Numbered from the stretch's first letter, positions 43,100 through 55,687 are shown. The stretch: DNA of 64,000 nucleotides from Allopusillimonas soli (GCF_004153445.1 NZ_SDQC01000006.1:1-64000), one strand, 5' to 3'. A program made the numbers and translations. The notes: generated by a model not told the origin, from the sequence alone.

Positions 43100-44674
43100 A
43101 TGGAGTGGATAATCGATCCCTCGGCCTGGGTGGGTCTGCTGACCCTGGTGATTCTCGAAATCGTCCTGGGCATCGACAACCTCATCTTCATCGCCATCCT
43201 GGTCGACAAGCTCCCGCCCGCGCTCAGGGATCGCGCCCGCGTCACCGGCCTGCTACTGGCGCTGCTGATGCGCCTGCTGCTGCTGTCTGTCATGTCGTGG
43301 CTCGTGAAGCTCACGCAGCCCCTCTTCTGGCTGGGGCCGCTTTCGTTCTCGGGCCGGGACATCATACTCATCGTCGGTGGCTTCTTCCTGCTGCTCAAGG
43401 GCACCCTGGAGCTGCACGAGCGCGTGGAAGGTCGTAGCGCCGGCACATCGAACACCCAGCTGCATGCGGGGTTCTGGGTAATCGTCACGCAAATCGTCAT
43501 TCTGGATGCGGTGTTTTCCCTCGACGCGGTCATCACTGCCGTGGGCATGGTGGACCACCTGGCCATCATGATGATCGCGGTGTGCATCGCTATCGGTCTC
43601 ATGCTTGTTGCCTCCAAGCCCTTGACACGCTTCGTCAACGCGCACCCGACCGTTGTCATTCTGTGTCTCGGATTCCTGCTCGTCATCGGTTTTTCGCTGG
43701 TTGCCGAAGGGTTTGGTTTTCCCATTCCCAAGGGCTATCTCTATGCGGCGATCACCTTCTCCGTGCTCATCGAGATTCTCAACCAGCTGGCGCGCCGCAA
43801 CCTGCGCAAACTGATTGAGCGACGCCCTCTGCGCGAGCGCACCGCCGAAGGCGTGCTGCGCATGCTGGGCAAACGACCAGTCGCCGACACGCCCGTGCCT
43901 GCCGCATCCGAGCCGCCTCCCGTCCAGGTTTTCGAGGACGAAGAGCGTTACATGGTCAGCGGGGTGCTCACGCTGGCAGACCGCTCCATACACTCCATCA
44001 TGACGCCGCGCACAGATGTTTCATGGGTGGATCTGGACGATGCGGCCGAAGACCAGCGTGCCCAGATCATCAAATCGCCGCACAGTTTCTTTCCGGTCTG
44101 TCGCGGCTCTCTCGATGAAGTCATAGGCATAGGCCGAGCAAAGGAAATGATCGCCGATCTGATCAGCAATGGCGCCATCCGGTTGAATCGGCTGCGCGAT
44201 CCTATTGTCGTGCACGAATCCATCGGCGTCCTCAAGCTCATGGACACACTCAAGCGTTCGCGCGGCCAACTGGTGCTGGTAACCGATGAATTCGGAGCCA
44301 TTGAAGGCGTGGTGACGCCCATCGACGTCTTCGAGGCAATTGCCGGCGAGTTCCCGGACGAGGACGAAACACCGGATATCGTGACCGACGGAGAAAACCG
44401 GTGGCGTGCAGACGGCGCCGCAGATCTGCACCATCTGGAGCTGCTGCTCGACACCGATGGACTGGTCGACGACGATGAAGAGTACTCCACCTTGGCAGGC
44501 TATCTGCTGGAGCGCTTCGATCATCTTCCCCGTGCGGGAGAGAGTTGCCAATTGAAGCAGAACCGGAGAACATTCCGGTTTACAGTATTGCGACTCGACG
44601 GTCGGCGCATTGCCTCCGTTCTCATAGAACGCCTGCCAGCGCAGGACACTGACATGGAAAGCGATACAGAATGA
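43100..44674 (+). CDS. TerC-family membrane protein with CBS and transporter-associated domains (YoaE-like)
   Basis: A 524-residue protein. The first 240 residues are a seven-helix TerC domain with [20 protein letters not shown] and [20 protein letters not shown], whose aspartates probably bind a metal. A CBS pair (about 295-420, including [20 protein letters not shown]-like sequence) and a CorC/HlyC domain (about 430-515) follow. E. coli YoaE has the same layout. Such proteins are linked to metal export, Mn2+ in particular. It overlaps uppP by four bases. Confidence 0.9.
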   Translation: MEWIIDPSAWVGLLTLVILEIVLGIDNLIFIAILVDKLPPALRDRARVTGLLLALLMRLLLLSVMSWLVKLTQPLFWLGPLSFSGRDIILIVGGFFLLLKGTLELHERVEGRSAGTSNTQLHAGFWVIVTQIVILDAVFSLDAVITAVGMVDHLAIMMIAVCIAIGLMLVASKPLTRFVNAHPTVVILCLGFLLVIGFSLVAEGFGFPIPKGYLYAAITFSVLIEILNQLARRNLRKLIERRPLRERTAEGVLRMLGKRPVADTPVPAASEPPPVQVFEDEERYMVSGVLTLADRSIHSIMTPRTDVSWVDLDDAAEDQRAQIIKSPHSFFPVCRGSLDEVIGIGRAKEMIADLISNGAIRLNRLRDPIVVHESIGVLKLMDTLKRSRGQLVLVTDEFGAIEGVVTPIDVFEAIAGEFPDEDETPDIVTDGENRWRADGAADLHHLELLLDTDGLVDDDEEYSTLAGYLLERFDHLPRAGESCQLKQNRRTFRFTVLRLDGRRIASVLIERLPAQDTDMESDTE

Positions 44675-45561
44675 CAGATGCAGCGTGGTTCATGCTCAAG
44701 GCCCTATTTTTGGGACTCATCGAGGGATTCACGGAATTCATACCGGTTTCAAGCACAGCCCACCTGCTTCTCATTGGCGACTGGATCAATTTTTCCTCCG
44801 GTAACGACAAGGTATTCGAAGTCGTGATTCAATTTGGGTCCATTCTTGCAGTCATGTGGGTGTTCCGGGCCAGGCTTTGGCAGCTCATTGGCGGCACGCT
44901 GCGTGGAGAACCTCGCGAAGTGCTGTTTACGCGCAATCTGATTATTGCTTTTCTTCCGGCGGCCGTCATCGGCGCCATCGCAATCAACGGAATCAAGGCG
45001 CTCTTTCACAATCCCGCCGTGTTTGTCGTCACACTGATTGCCGGCGGCGTCATCATGCTATGGGTGGAGCGCAAGCCCCAGTATGCCAAGCAGGGTCATG
45101 CACAGGGCGCAGCGGCGGGCGATGCGACAGCGAATGCGGGCGACAGCGTGGCCAACCAGCACGCCAGCGCGCGCGCGCTGGAGCAGATAAGCTGGAAGCA
45201 GGCGCTGGTGGTGGGATTTGCACAATGCCTGGCCATGGTGCCCGGTACGTCGCGCTCGGGCGCCACGATCATCAGCGGCATGATATCGGGCATAGAGCGC
45301 AAGACCGCCACCGAGTTTTCCTTCTTTCTGGCCATGCCCACCATGCTGGCTGCCACCGTTTATGATCTGTACCGGCATGGCGCCGCCCTGAACGAAGCAC
45401 AGACGAGCGCCATCGTTATCGGATTTATCGCAGCCTTTTTCAGCGCCCTGATCCTTGTGCGGGCAGTGCTGTGGTTTGTCGGTCGGCGCACCTACAGACC
45501 GTTCGCCTGGTACAGGATCGCACTGGGCGTGGTTGTCATGATCTGGCTGATGGCCCGCTGA
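44671..45561 (+). CDS. uppP: Undecaprenyl-diphosphatase UppP (BacA)
   Basis: A 296-residue polytopic membrane enzyme with both family motifs: [20 protein letters not shown] near the N terminus and [16 protein letters not shown] near residue 190. It recycles undecaprenyl diphosphate, the lipid carrier for peptidoglycan and O-antigen. A loop of about 40 residues between helices (about 133-170) is longer than usual. It overlaps the TerC/CBS gene by ATGA at its start and the convergent lpxH by 26 bases at its end. Confidence 0.94.
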   Translation: MTDAAWFMLKALFLGLIEGFTEFIPVSSTAHLLLIGDWINFSSGNDKVFEVVIQFGSILAVMWVFRARLWQLIGGTLRGEPREVLFTRNLIIAFLPAAVIGAIAINGIKALFHNPAVFVVTLIAGGVIMLWVERKPQYAKQGHAQGAAAGDATANAGDSVANQHASARALEQISWKQALVVGFAQCLAMVPGTSRSGATIISGMISGIERKTATEFSFFLAMPTMLAATVYDLYRHGAALNEAQTSAIVIGFIAAFFSALILVRAVLWFVGRRTYRPFAWYRIALGVVVMIWLMAR

Positions 45562-46366
45562 GCGCCTCGGCCCACTTCAGACGGGCGCCTTGCGCATCCA
45601 GGACGACCCACCCTCCCCTGCGTGGCGATGCCCCATCGAACTCCCAATCGGGCAAGACAATGCGTCTGCATTCCCTGCCCGATATTTCCAGCGTATGTAC
45701 CGCAGGGCGATGGGTATGGCCATGCACCATGAGACACACGCCGCTGCGCTCGAACGCCCTCGCCACCGCAACCGGCTCCACATCCATAATGGCCGCGGGC
45801 TTGTATTGATTACCCGCCATGCTGCGCCTGCGCGCAAAATCCGCGATACGGCGGCGCATAGACAGGCTCAAGGACAAAAAAAGCCGCTGAACGGACCGGC
45901 GGCGCACCAGCCTCCTGAAACGCTGGTAGGCGCGGTCTTGTGTGCAGTACTCATCGCCGTGCGACAGGAGCACCCGCCCCGCTGCTGTTTCAATCACCAC
46001 GCTGTCGGGAAGCAGCCTGGCACCAACCTGCCGAGCCAATGTCTCGCCAAGCAGAAAATCGCGGTTGCCTCTGCCCAGCCACAAAGGAATACGGGCGGAT
46101 ACGTCCCGCAACGCCGCAAGCGACTCCCTCAGCCACTGCGGAGCGTCTTTTCCGGCAAAGTCGTCACCTATCCATGCGTCGAAAATGTCGCCGCATAAAA
46201 GCAAGGCATCCGCCTGAACGCATGCCTGCTGCAGAAAACGATGGAAGGCGCGCGCCGTGGCGGGGACATCGGGCCCTAGATGGATATCCGAAGCGATCCA
46301 GACCGTGCCGGGCAGCGCGAGCCGTTCGGGGCTATTCGACAACCGAGGCTTTCTCGATGACGACAT
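45536..46366 (-). CDS. lpxH: UDP-2,3-diacylglucosamine diphosphatase LpxH
   Basis: A 276-residue calcineurin-type phosphoesterase with the metal motifs in order: [36 protein letters not shown] and MVHGHTHRP. It makes lipid X in lipid A synthesis at the inner membrane. ATG at 46,366 is preferred; the frame extends to 46,480 inside the cyclophilin gene. The start therefore overlaps the cyclophilin 3' end by 35 bases, and the two are co-transcribed. Confidence 0.9.
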   Translation of the reverse strand: MSSSRKPRLSNSPERLALPGTVWIASDIHLGPDVPATARAFHRFLQQACVQADALLLCGDIFDAWIGDDFAGKDAPQWLRESLAALRDVSARIPLWLGRGNRDFLLGETLARQVGARLLPDSVVIETAAGRVLLSHGDEYCTQDRAYQRFRRLVRRRSVQRLFLSLSLSMRRRIADFARRRSMAGNQYKPAAIMDVEPVAVARAFERSGVCLMVHGHTHRPAVHTLEISGRECRRIVLPDWEFDGASPRRGGWVVLDAQGARLKWAEALSGPSARS

Positions 46367-46994
46367 CCTCGACCGGCACATCCTGATGAAAGCCCTTGCT
46401 GCCCGTTTTGACGGACTTGATCTGATCCACGACATCGGTGCCTTCGACCACTTTTCCGAAGACAGCATAGCCCCAGCCATTCGGCGTGGGTGCGGTGAAG
46501 TTCAGGAAGTCGTTGTCGGCGACATTGATGAAAAACTGGGCCGTGGCAGAATGCGGATCAGCCGTGCGCGCCATGGCGACGGTGTAGCGGTCATTCTTCA
46601 ACCCGTTGTTGGCCTCGTTTTCGATGGGTGCATGCGTCTGCTTCTGTTTCATTCCCGGCTCGAAACCGCCGCCCTGGATCATGAAATTGTTGATGATTCG
46701 ATGAAAGATGGTGCCGTCGTAGAAGCCTTCCTTCACGTAACTCAGAAAATTTTCGACTGTCTTGGATGCCTTTTCGGCGTCCAGTTCGATGACAATGTCG
46801 CCGTGATTGGTCTGCAGGCTTACTCGTGGAGAAGTCATGGATTTACCTTGGTTGGGGGTTGAAGAGGCCGCCTGCGCCATGCCGCCCACCCCCAGAGCCA
46901 GGAGGAGCGCAAGCACAAGACCGGGCAGGCGCAACGAGAGAGTGAGTACGCGCAGCGTGGCGCGGGAAAGTGGCATGGCGGAAAACGGGGTCAT
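46332..46994 (-). CDS. Cyclophilin-type peptidyl-prolyl isomerase with signal peptide and internal start
   Basis: A 220-residue protein: a signal peptide ([19 protein letters not shown]) then a complete cyclophilin domain from about residue 53 ([56 protein letters not shown]). The internal Met at 46,838 begins like cytoplasmic PpiB and has AAGG seven bases ahead. I recall relatives with separate periplasmic and cytoplasmic cyclophilin genes here. This gene may be a fusion of both, or may make two products. It overlaps lpxH. Confidence 0.88.
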   Translation of the reverse strand: MTPFSAMPLSRATLRVLTLSLRLPGLVLALLLALGVGGMAQAASSTPNQGKSMTSPRVSLQTNHGDIVIELDAEKASKTVENFLSYVKEGFYDGTIFHRIINNFMIQGGGFEPGMKQKQTHAPIENEANNGLKNDRYTVAMARTADPHSATAQFFINVADNDFLNFTAPTPNGWGYAVFGKVVEGTDVVDQIKSVKTGSKGFHQDVPVEDVVIEKASVVE

Positions 46995-47026
46995 CGGGAA
47001 ACGATTCCAGTGCGGCGCAAGCCGCG

Positions 47027-47779
47027 TCAGTGTTTAAGGATCTCGGCGGCTTGATTGGCCTTGCGGCTGGCTCCGGCCTGCCGGAACGAGCGTTCGGCCA
47101 GCATGAGCTGGACTTCACCCAGATTCGCCTGGGCTGTCGCATACCCCGGATCGGCCTGCAAGGCCACAGTGAGTGCATCGCGCGCCATGTCCAGCTTGCC
47201 CTGCCTGACATACTCGGCAGCCAGATTATTCCATGGCTCGGGCAGTTCGGGATAGAGCGTGGTCATTTTCAGATAGAGCGCCACAGCGTCGTCATGCCGC
47301 CCCACGGCCGACAGCGCGCGGGCATGAAGAAACATGAGCTGCACGTCTGTGCCTATGCCGCCCTGGCTTTTCAGTTGCGCCTCGCGCTTCTCGATGACGT
47401 CCAGCGCCTGGTGTGCCTGGCCCTGATCCAGCATGCCGCTGATGCGGTCGGTGATCTGCGAGGCGGTCAGTGGAATGCTTGTATCGACATTCGGCTCAAG
47501 GGCTTCTAGCAACCGGGCCAGGCCCTTCCAGCCGCCTTCCTCGCGGGGTGCATCCTCGAACAGCTTGCCGGTGGACGGCGCGGGCGCAATGGCCGCGGTC
47601 ACGCCTCCACGGCTCGGATCGAAAGCACCGAAGTCTGGACCCGCGTCCACCGAAGCGTTAAGATCGACGTGCGGCACAAGACCGGGGACGGGGGTCTGAG
47701 CCCGCATTGCCAGTGGCCATGAACCCAGCAGCAGGGTCATCGTTAATGCTGTAAATGCATGACAAGAATTTCGAAACAC
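47027..47779 (-). CDS. Exported tetratricopeptide-repeat protein
   Basis: A protein of about 250 residues with a signal peptide ([19 protein letters not shown]) and two to three TPR units in the C-terminal half ([60 protein letters not shown]). TPRs mediate protein contacts; no catalytic motif is seen. The start is uncertain: GTG at 47,779 gives a good signal peptide with AGAGG upstream, while an ATG at 47,740 is also possible. It lies just before the cyclophilin gene on the same strand. Confidence 0.8.
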   Translation of the reverse strand: MFRNSCHAFTALTMTLLLGSWPLAMRAQTPVPGLVPHVDLNASVDAGPDFGAFDPSRGGVTAAIAPAPSTGKLFEDAPREEGGWKGLARLLEALEPNVDTSIPLTASQITDRISGMLDQGQAHQALDVIEKREAQLKSQGGIGTDVQLMFLHARALSAVGRHDDAVALYLKMTTLYPELPEPWNNLAAEYVRQGKLDMARDALTVALQADPGYATAQANLGEVQLMLAERSFRQAGASRKANQAAEILKH

Positions 47780-48004
47780 AGGGTATGGGCCTCTGACGTG
47801 AGTAAGATGACGGGCCGAAGGGCTGCAGCCGCATGCCAACGCAGATATGCGGGCGGGACTGCGCCGGTTTCACCCGCTTGCTATACTTATCGACCGCCAT
47901 TTTAGCCTTGCTTGCGGTTCCGGACCGAGCGAAATCGAGTTTACCGCAGGCAAGCCTGGTACGCGTCACGCGTGCCATGCAACCCACCGTGTCTTTATCC
48001 GCTC

Positions 48005-49453
<1,449 letters not shown>

Positions 49454-49468
49454 TCCAAGGGGAGGGAA

Positions 49469-50119
49469 ATGTCTTTAAGCAGTCCAAACCCCGATGTCGA
49501 CAAGCCCGGCTTCTGGGATGAAGCTTCGGCGCAGCTCATGCGGCGGGACCGCATACTCAAGAGGCTCATTCCTCACCATCACGGCGAGTGGCTGGCGCCA
49601 TCGGGCACGCCCTTCGTGACCCTTGCCCGGGCCATTGTCGGGCAGCAGATTTCCGTCAAGGCGGCCGACAGCATGTGGGCACGCTTCGTCCAGGCTTGCG
49701 GGCGCACGCCCTCACCGGCATGCGTCATGCGGCTGGCCGAGACTGACCTCCGCCTTTCGGGTCTTTCGAAGCGCAAGGCCGAATACATTCTGGATCTGGC
49801 CGTGCATTTCGCCGAAAAAAGGATACGGCCCGCTGCCTGGCGCGGCATGGACGATGAATCGGTCATCTCCGAACTGTGCTCCATCCGCGGCATAGGCCGC
49901 TGGACAGCCGAGATGTTTCTCATCTTCAACCTGCAGCGGCCAGACATCCTGCCGCTCGACGATCTCAGCCTGCTCAAGGCAATTTCGTTACACTATTTCA
50001 GTGGCGAACCCGTTTCACGTTTCGAGGCCCGCGAGGTTGCTCAAGCCTGGGCGCCCTGGCGCACTGTGGCCACGTGGTATCTGTGGCGCAGCCTCGATCC
50101 GGCCTGCGTACGCTACTAA
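49469..50119 (+). CDS. DNA-3-methyladenine glycosylase II (AlkA-like)
   Basis: A 216-residue HhH-GPD glycosylase. The helix-hairpin-helix is [20 protein letters not shown] and the catalytic aspartate lies in [13 protein letters not shown]. It is shorter than E. coli AlkA, as usual for the single-domain form, and should remove alkylated purines. AGGGGAGGG precedes the ATG. accA follows 36 bases later. Confidence 0.92.
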   Translation: MSLSSPNPDVDKPGFWDEASAQLMRRDRILKRLIPHHHGEWLAPSGTPFVTLARAIVGQQISVKAADSMWARFVQACGRTPSPACVMRLAETDLRLSGLSKRKAEYILDLAVHFAEKRIRPAAWRGMDDESVISELCSIRGIGRWTAEMFLIFNLQRPDILPLDDLSLLKAISLHYFSGEPVSRFEAREVAQAWAPWRTVATWYLWRSLDPACVRY

Positions 50120-50154
50120 GCCGCGCAGCCCTCAAACAGGAAAACAAGCTCATT

Positions 50155-51117
50155 ATGCGTAATACTTATCTGGAATTCGAACAACCGCTGGCCGAGCTCG
50201 AGAACAAGATCGAGGAACTCCGCTTCGTTCAGGCAGACTCCGCGGTCGATATTTCGGAGGAAGTCGGACGCCTGCAGCAAAAGAATCAGGCTTTGGCCAA
50301 GAGCATTTACGCCAAGCTCACGCCGTGGCAAACGGCGTTGGTGGCGCGGCACCCGCAGCGCCCCTATACTCTGGACTACGTGCGAACCATCTTTACCGAC
50401 TTTCACGAGCTGCACGGCGATCGCATGTACGCTGACGACCTTTCCGTGGTTGGCGGCCCTGCCCGTTTCCATGGCATGCCATGCATGGTCATCGGCCACC
50501 AGAAGGGCCGCGACACCAAGGAGCGCGCCATGCGCAACTTTGGCATGCCTCGCCCCGAAGGCTACCGCAAGGCCCTGCGCCTCATGCGCCTGGCGGAGAA
50601 ATTCGAGTTGCCCATCTTCACATTTGTGGACACACCGGGCGCCTACCCCGGCATAGGCGCGGAAGAGCGCGGCCAGTCCGAGGCCATCGGCCACAACCTC
50701 TATGCCATGGCCGAACTCAAGGTGCCCATCATCGTCACCATCATTGGCGAAGGCGGCTCCGGCGGCGCGCTGGCAATTGCAGTCGGCGACGTGGTCATGA
50801 TGCTGCAGTACTCCACCTATGCCGTCATCTCACCCGAAGGGTGCGCGTCCATCCTGTGGCGTAGCGCCGACAAGGCGCCCGTGGCTGCAGACGCCCTTGC
50901 CATTACGGCGCCGCGCCTGAAAGAACTGGGATTGATCGACCGCATCGTCAACGAACCGGTGGGCGGCGCGCACCGCGATCCCGAAACCATGTCCCGCCAG
51001 CTCAGCCGGGCCTTGGCCGACTCCCTGCGCCAGGTGTCGGGCATGAGCCCCGAGGAGCTGATAGACCACCGCCTGCAGCGCCTGATGTCATACGGCCGCT
51101 TTCAGGAAGTGAACTAG
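50155..51117 (+). CDS. accA: Acetyl-CoA carboxylase carboxyltransferase subunit alpha
   Basis: A 320-residue subunit with the standard start [20 protein letters not shown], the [20 protein letters not shown] segment and the oxyanion region [20 protein letters not shown]. With AccD it forms the carboxyltransferase that makes malonyl-CoA for fatty-acid synthesis. ATG at 50,155 follows ACAGG. The gene order cysS - alkA-like - accA - tilS is kept in related betaproteobacteria. Confidence 0.97.
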   Translation: MRNTYLEFEQPLAELENKIEELRFVQADSAVDISEEVGRLQQKNQALAKSIYAKLTPWQTALVARHPQRPYTLDYVRTIFTDFHELHGDRMYADDLSVVGGPARFHGMPCMVIGHQKGRDTKERAMRNFGMPRPEGYRKALRLMRLAEKFELPIFTFVDTPGAYPGIGAEERGQSEAIGHNLYAMAELKVPIIVTIIGEGGSGGALAIAVGDVVMMLQYSTYAVISPEGCASILWRSADKAPVAADALAITAPRLKELGLIDRIVNEPVGGAHRDPETMSRQLSRALADSLRQVSGMSPEELIDHRLQRLMSYGRFQEVN

Positions 51118-51122
51118 GCGGC

Positions 51123-52178
51123 ATGCTGCCCAATGCATTCTGGCGCGGCTTCGGCTCGCCAACCATGCTCGAGGCGCTTGAACAGGCCCTGCCCTCTCCA
51201 CAGCCGGACCGCATTGCCGTTGCGCTCAGCGGCGGCGCCGATTCGGCCATGCTGGCTGCCCATGCAGCCCTGGCTGCCCGGAAGCGCGGCTTTGTGGTGC
51301 ATTGCCTGCATGTGCATCATGGCCTGCAGGATCGCGCCGACGGCTGGCGCGACCACGCCCACGACTTGGCACTGAGACTGGGCCTCCCATGCCACACGCG
51401 GCGTGTCTGCGTGACGCAGGCACGGGATCTGGGCATGGAGGCCGCCGCGCGCGATGCGCGATACCAGGCATTGGCTGCCTTGGCGCGGGAAATTAAAGTC
51501 GCACACATCCTGCTTGCCCATCACCGAAATGATCAATCTGAAACCGTGCTGTTGCGCCTGTTGCGCGGAGCGGGGCCTGAAGGGCTGGCCGCCATGGCCC
51601 CGCGCATGCAGCGTGACGGCATCGCCTATCTTCGCCCCTGGCTGGACATCGATAGAACCATGATTCTAGAGCAGGCGGCCGCGTTCACGACGATATCCGG
51701 CTGGTCGCCCGTGCACGACCCCACCAACGCCGACGATAAGTACACACGCGCCGCTGTGCGCGAGCGGCTCGCTCCCGTGCTCGATGAACGCTGGCCAGGC
51801 TGGCGAGGCGTACTGACGCGCCTGGCCCGCCAGAGCGCTGACACACGCGCCGTACTGGGGGAAGTCGCAGCAGCCGATTTTGCCGGGTTGGCCCCATCAC
51901 CCGATGGCCGCAGCTTCTCGCTCGCCGCGTGGCGCCAGCTGTCCATGGCGCGGCAGGCGCTGGTCCTGCGATACTGGCTAGCCCAGTCGGGGTTGCGCAT
52001 GCCGAGCGACGCGCGCCTGCAAGACCTCATGCGTCAATTGCGCCAGCTCCATGCACTGGGACATGATAGGCAAATGCGCGTCAAGCACGGCGCCGATTTC
52101 ATTCTTTGCGCACGTGGACGGGTCTACCTGGCCGAGGAGCGGGGCAGCGAGTACGGGGCTCTGAACGCAGAAGGCTGA
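51123..52178 (+). CDS. tilS: tRNA(Ile)-lysidine synthase
   Basis: A 351-residue N-type ATP pyrophosphatase. The PP-loop is [20 protein letters not shown], followed by LHVHHGLQ and [20 protein letters not shown]. It modifies C34 of the AUA-reading tRNA-Ile so that it reads AUA and not AUG. The C-terminal TilS substrate domain is short. ATG at 51,123 lies five bases after accA; an in-frame ATG at 51,165 would also keep the PP-loop. Confidence 0.94.
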   Translation: MLPNAFWRGFGSPTMLEALEQALPSPQPDRIAVALSGGADSAMLAAHAALAARKRGFVVHCLHVHHGLQDRADGWRDHAHDLALRLGLPCHTRRVCVTQARDLGMEAAARDARYQALAALAREIKVAHILLAHHRNDQSETVLLRLLRGAGPEGLAAMAPRMQRDGIAYLRPWLDIDRTMILEQAAAFTTISGWSPVHDPTNADDKYTRAAVRERLAPVLDERWPGWRGVLTRLARQSADTRAVLGEVAAADFAGLAPSPDGRSFSLAAWRQLSMARQALVLRYWLAQSGLRMPSDARLQDLMRQLRQLHALGHDRQMRVKHGADFILCARGRVYLAEERGSEYGALNAEG

Positions 52179-52342
52179 GTATGCCAGCAAGCGGCCCGCG
52201 CTCGCACGCCCGCTGAAATAGTTCTGCAAATGACGTTAAAATGGTACGTTTTGGCCTGTCTGAGCGGCTTATTTGCGCTTTTTCGGTGCAAGGCGCCCGT
52301 ATTCGCCGGCTTTTTATTGTCAACCAGCATAGAAACTCCAAG

Positions 52343-53629
52343 ATGTCCCTGATCGTTCACAAATACGGCGGCACCTCCATGGGCTCGATCGAGCGCATCC
52401 AGAATGTTGCTCGACGCGTGGCCAAATGGCATGCCGCCGGCCACCAGGTGGTGGTGGTCCCCTCGGCCATGTCCGGGGAAACCAATCGCCTGCTTGGCCT
52501 GGCCAAGGAAATAACGCCCTCGCCCGATCCGCGCGAACTCGACATGCTCGCTGCGACGGGGGAACAGGCCAGCAGCGCCCTGCTCGCCGTCGCATTGCAG
52601 ACACAAGGTGTGGCGGCACGCAGCTACGCTGGCTGGCAGGTGCCTGTGCGCACGGATGCTTCCTACACCAAGGCGCGCATCCAGTCCATTGACGATGCGC
52701 GCATCCGGGGCGACCTGGACGCAGGCCGCGTGGTCATCGTCACCGGCTTTCAAGGCGTTGACGATGAAGGCAATATCACCACGCTCGGACGCGGCGGATC
52801 CGACACCTCGGCCGTGGCCGTCGCCGCTGCCATGAACGCGGACGAGTGCCTGATCTTCACCGACGTGGACGGTGTCTACACCACCGATCCGCGCGTGGTG
52901 CCGGAAGCCCGGCGCCTGGGCGTCATTTCATTCGAAGAAATGCTCGAGATGGCGTCACTGGGCTCCAAGGTGCTGCAGATCCGTTCCGTGGAGTTCGCTG
53001 GCAAATATCGCATACCGGTGCGCGTGCTGTCCTCGCTCACCGATCCGCTCATTCCGCTCGAAGAAGAAATGGCTTCGGGCACCCTGATCACTTTCGAGGA
53101 AGACAAGAAAATGGAAGCAGCCGTTGTTTCAGGCATCGCCTTCAGCCGAGACGAAGCCAAGCTGACTCTGCTGGCAGTGCCGGACACCCCAGGAGTCGCT
53201 TATTCCATATTGGGACCGGTGGCGGCAGCCAATATCGACATCGACACCATCGTCCAGAACCAGTCTGTACGCGGCACAACCGATTTCTCGTTCACCGTGA
53301 ACCGCAACGATTTCGCCCGCACGCTCGAGCTGCTCAAGAACCAGATCGGCCCGTCGGTCGGCGCCGCGGAAATCGTGCCTGACGACAAGGTCTGCAAGGT
53401 ATCCATCGTCGGCATTGGCATGCGCAGCCATGTCGGCGTTGCCAGCCTCATGTTCCGCACCTTGTCCGAGGAAGGCATCAACATCCAGATGATCAGCACC
53501 AGCGAGATCAAGACATCGGTCATCATCAACGACAAGTACATGGAACTGGCCGTGCGCGCCCTGCACAAGGCGTTCGGTCTCGACCAGGATTCCTCGCTGC
53601 CCGAGAACCTGGACAAGGTCGAAATCTGA
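52343..53629 (+). CDS. lysC: Aspartate kinase
   Basis: A 428-residue single-function aspartokinase: the kinase domain ([10 protein letters not shown] at the start, [20 protein letters not shown] mid-way) and two C-terminal ACT domains (about 270-425) for lysine/threonine feedback. As in other class II enzymes an internal start for a beta subunit is possible. ATG at 52,343 matches the family; the 164-base leader upstream has no recognisable lysine riboswitch. It performs the first step to lysine, threonine and methionine. Confidence 0.96.
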   Translation: MSLIVHKYGGTSMGSIERIQNVARRVAKWHAAGHQVVVVPSAMSGETNRLLGLAKEITPSPDPRELDMLAATGEQASSALLAVALQTQGVAARSYAGWQVPVRTDASYTKARIQSIDDARIRGDLDAGRVVIVTGFQGVDDEGNITTLGRGGSDTSAVAVAAAMNADECLIFTDVDGVYTTDPRVVPEARRLGVISFEEMLEMASLGSKVLQIRSVEFAGKYRIPVRVLSSLTDPLIPLEEEMASGTLITFEEDKKMEAAVVSGIAFSRDEAKLTLLAVPDTPGVAYSILGPVAAANIDIDTIVQNQSVRGTTDFSFTVNRNDFARTLELLKNQIGPSVGAAEIVPDDKVCKVSIVGIGMRSHVGVASLMFRTLSEEGINIQMISTSEIKTSVIINDKYMELAVRALHKAFGLDQDSSLPENLDKVEI

Positions 53630-53663
53630 GCGGGCGGGCTGCCTGTTTTCAGGCCGCACCCGC
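53630..53663 (+). terminator. Possible hairpin after lysC
   Basis: GCCTG-tttt-CAGGC within outer GCGGG/CCCGC arms, starting right after the stop. It lacks a T run, so termination is uncertain. Confidence 0.3.
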
Positions 53664-53686
53664 AGCGAGAAGCGCGCCCATATTGT

Positions 53687-53715
53687 TTGGGCGTTATATG
53701 ATCTCATGCTAGAAT
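53687..53715 (+). promoter_or_regulatory. Promoter of tRNA-Ser
   Basis: TTGGGC and an extended -10 (TGC TAGAAT) are 17 bases apart. The start would fall near 53,722, ten bases before the mature tRNA. Confidence 0.6.
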
Positions 53716-53731
53716 AGCCGACTTCATGCAC

Positions 53732-53824
53732 GGAGACGTGGCCGAGAGGTTGAAGGTACTCCCCTGCTAAGGGAGCATACGGCTTATACCCGTATCGAGG
53801 GTTCGAATCCCTCCGTCTCCGCCA
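53732..53824 (+). tRNA. tRNA-Ser (anticodon GCU)
   Basis: A complete class II tRNA. The acceptor stem GGAGACG pairs with CGTCTCC. The anticodon loop CTGCTAA sits on stem CTCCC/GGGAG; a long variable arm (TACGG...CCGTA) follows; the T arm has GGTTCGAATCC and its stem; the CCA end is encoded. It reads AGC/AGU serine codons. A promoter precedes it and a strong terminator follows. Confidence 0.97.
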
Positions 53825-53832
53825 AGATGTGC

Positions 53833-53884
53833 TAAACCCCTTGAAATTTCAGTAGCTACTGGAATTACAAGGGGTTTATTTTTT
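53833..53884 (+). terminator. Rho-independent terminator of tRNA-Ser
   Basis: TAAACCCCTTG and CAAGGGGTTTA form a perfect 11-base stem, with TTTTTT directly after. It starts nine bases past the CCA end. Confidence 0.85.
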
Positions 53885-53887
53885 ACG

Positions 53888-54100
53888 TTAGGCGATAGCC
53901 TGACTGCCGATCTTCTCCACTACGGTCAACAGGCGCAGGGTGGGTCCGCCCGGTTTCTTGACGCCACGCTCCCAGTCAGACACAAGATTCTTGCTGACAC
54001 ATTCAGGTAAAGGGCAAAAATGGGCTGCTGTGGCCAGGCTCAGGTACAAAGGGGCACTCGGGTGGCTTGCTAAGCGATTGTGATGATATGGAACACTAGT
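53888..54100 (-). pseudogene. Broken XRE-type antitoxin remnant next to tRNA-Ser
   Basis: The minus-strand 3' part reads VSKNLVSDWERGVKKPGGPT and LRLLTVVEKIGSQAIA, the usual end of YiaG/HigA-like antitoxins. Just upstream, QQPIFALYLNV is in another frame. Joining them requires removing two bases (a GT duplication near 53,995), so the gene carries a frameshift. Earlier codons also contain a stop. No toxin gene is left next to it. Confidence 0.75.
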
Positions 54101-54131
54101 CACCGGCGCTGGATGGTGTTAGCGTAAAGCG

Positions 54132-54698
54132 ATGAGCCTCACGCCACTGACCTCCGCTTCGGCTGTCATACAGATGCACGCCTGGGCTGCGTTGTTGGCC
54201 TTGGCCGTTGGCGTTTATATACTCATACGCCCCAAAGGCAGCACAGCGCATAGATGGATGGGCCGTTTCTGGCTAATGGCAATGCTGGTTGCGGTGCTCT
54301 CGTCATTTTTCATTCACGAACTCCGCACGTGGGGACCATGGAGCCCCATACATATTCTTTCGCTGATCACGCTGATTCTTATGGTGCGAGCCTATCAAGC
54401 CATCCGGCAGCGCAGGGTGCCACTGCATGCAGAACTCATGAAATCGGCTTTTTACAACGCCTTGCTGCTGGCCACTTTCTTCACTTTCCTGCCGGGGCGC
54501 ATCATGCACGAAGTCGTTTTCGGGCCCTCTGGCGCGAAAAATGCCTATGCAGCCATCCCTTTGTGGGCATGGATATTGATTGGCGTCGCACTGGTGGTGG
54601 GCGGACGGCACCTGCTTGCTCTGTGGAGCAGGAAGAGACTGTCGGCGAAAAAAGCTGGTCGCGATCTACACGCTTCCACCAAACATATATCGAGCTGA
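54132..54698 (+). CDS. DUF2306 membrane protein
   Basis: A 188-residue protein with five hydrophobic segments. The DUF2306 signature is a histidine pair on early helices (QMHAWAALLALAVGVYILIR, then AHRWMGRFW) and the later LHAELMKSAFYNALLLATFF and PGRIMHEVVFG. Function is unknown; the arrangement of membrane histidines hints at a heme or electron-transfer role (inference). It stands alone, divergent from the antitoxin remnant. Confidence 0.85.
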   Translation: MSLTPLTSASAVIQMHAWAALLALAVGVYILIRPKGSTAHRWMGRFWLMAMLVAVLSSFFIHELRTWGPWSPIHILSLITLILMVRAYQAIRQRRVPLHAELMKSAFYNALLLATFFTFLPGRIMHEVVFGPSGAKNAYAAIPLWAWILIGVALVVGGRHLLALWSRKRLSAKKAGRDLHASTKHISS

Positions 54699-54835
54699 AC
54701 AGCCTAAGTCATGGAAATAGCAATTCGCCGAATGGGTAAGACAGGCCAGCCGATTGCCAAGTACAAAGATATGACGACCGCGCCCTGGCGGCACGCGGCT
54801 GTCCCATCAAAACAAGGTGTGCCCGTTGTTGCGCT

Positions 54836-55675
54836 TCAGACGCCCTGCACTGGCTCTCCGGAGTGGGCGCGCACTTCGCGAACAGGCAGCGGCAGCTGCA
54901 GGCCGGCGGCGGCAAGCCGGGATTGCGCCTGACGGTACAGATCGAAACGCAGATCCCAATACTTTGCGTTATCCACCCATACGCGCATATTGACAGCGGC
55001 TGCGCTATCACGGTATTCCGTCACCATGACCTGCGGTGCAGGGTCGGCAAGCACATCCGCATGATGCTCGATAAGTTCGCGCAACTCGCGCATGGCGAGT
55101 TCCAGGTCGTCGCCGTAGCGCACGGAGACATCAATATCGAGTCGACGGGTGGCGTTGCGGCTGTAATTGATAATGGGATTGTTCCAGACCAGGCTATTGG
55201 GCAGCGTGAGGTGGATGCCGTCGAACTGGATGAGCTTGGTGAGAAACAGTCCAACTTCGGCTACCGTACCATCTCCCTGTCCTTTGACCGATACGTACTC
55301 ACCGGCGCGTATGGGGCGTAGCGCCAGCAGCATAATGCCCGCGGCAATATTCTGCAGCGTGCCCTGGAGTGCCAGGCCGATGGCCAGACCCGCAGCGCCC
55401 AACACGGCGATGATGCTGGCAGTCTGCACGCCCAGCCTCGCCAGGACGGCAATGATGACAAAGACCCGGATCGCCCATACCGTAACGGTATAGACCATGG
55501 GGACGATGGTCGGATCTATACGCGGCGAACGGTCGGCCAGCTTGCGCAGGCCGCGGCCAATGACGGTGGATACTGTCCATCCGATGACGAGTATGGCAAT
55601 GGTGACAACCAGGTTGAAAGCCAGGGCCTGTATGCTGGGCATAAAGGCCGGCACCTGCTGGAAAAAGTCCTGCAT
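54836..55675 (-). CDS. Small-conductance mechanosensitive channel (MscS family)
   Basis: A 279-residue three-helix MscS protein. The pore helix 3 reads GVQTASIIAVLGAAGLAIGL and ALQGTLQNIAAGIML, with the gly/ala pattern of MscS; the beta domain follows (FDGIHLTLPNSLVWNNPIIN). It opens on membrane tension to release solutes. ATG at 55,675 (MQDFFQQVPAFMP) is chosen over a start four codons earlier. No operon partner is close. Confidence 0.93.
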   Translation of the reverse strand: MQDFFQQVPAFMPSIQALAFNLVVTIAILVIGWTVSTVIGRGLRKLADRSPRIDPTIVPMVYTVTVWAIRVFVIIAVLARLGVQTASIIAVLGAAGLAIGLALQGTLQNIAAGIMLLALRPIRAGEYVSVKGQGDGTVAEVGLFLTKLIQFDGIHLTLPNSLVWNNPIINYSRNATRRLDIDVSVRYGDDLELAMRELRELIEHHADVLADPAPQVMVTEYRDSAAAVNMRVWVDNAKYWDLRFDLYRQAQSRLAAAGLQLPLPVREVRAHSGEPVQGV

Positions 55676-55687
55676 GATCAAAACCAA

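Noticed and set aside
52179-52342. lysC leader as a lysine riboswitch or attenuator
   Set aside because: The 164 bases contain only a weak GGCG/CGCC hairpin with CTTTTTA after it and none of the conserved L-box core I could recognise.
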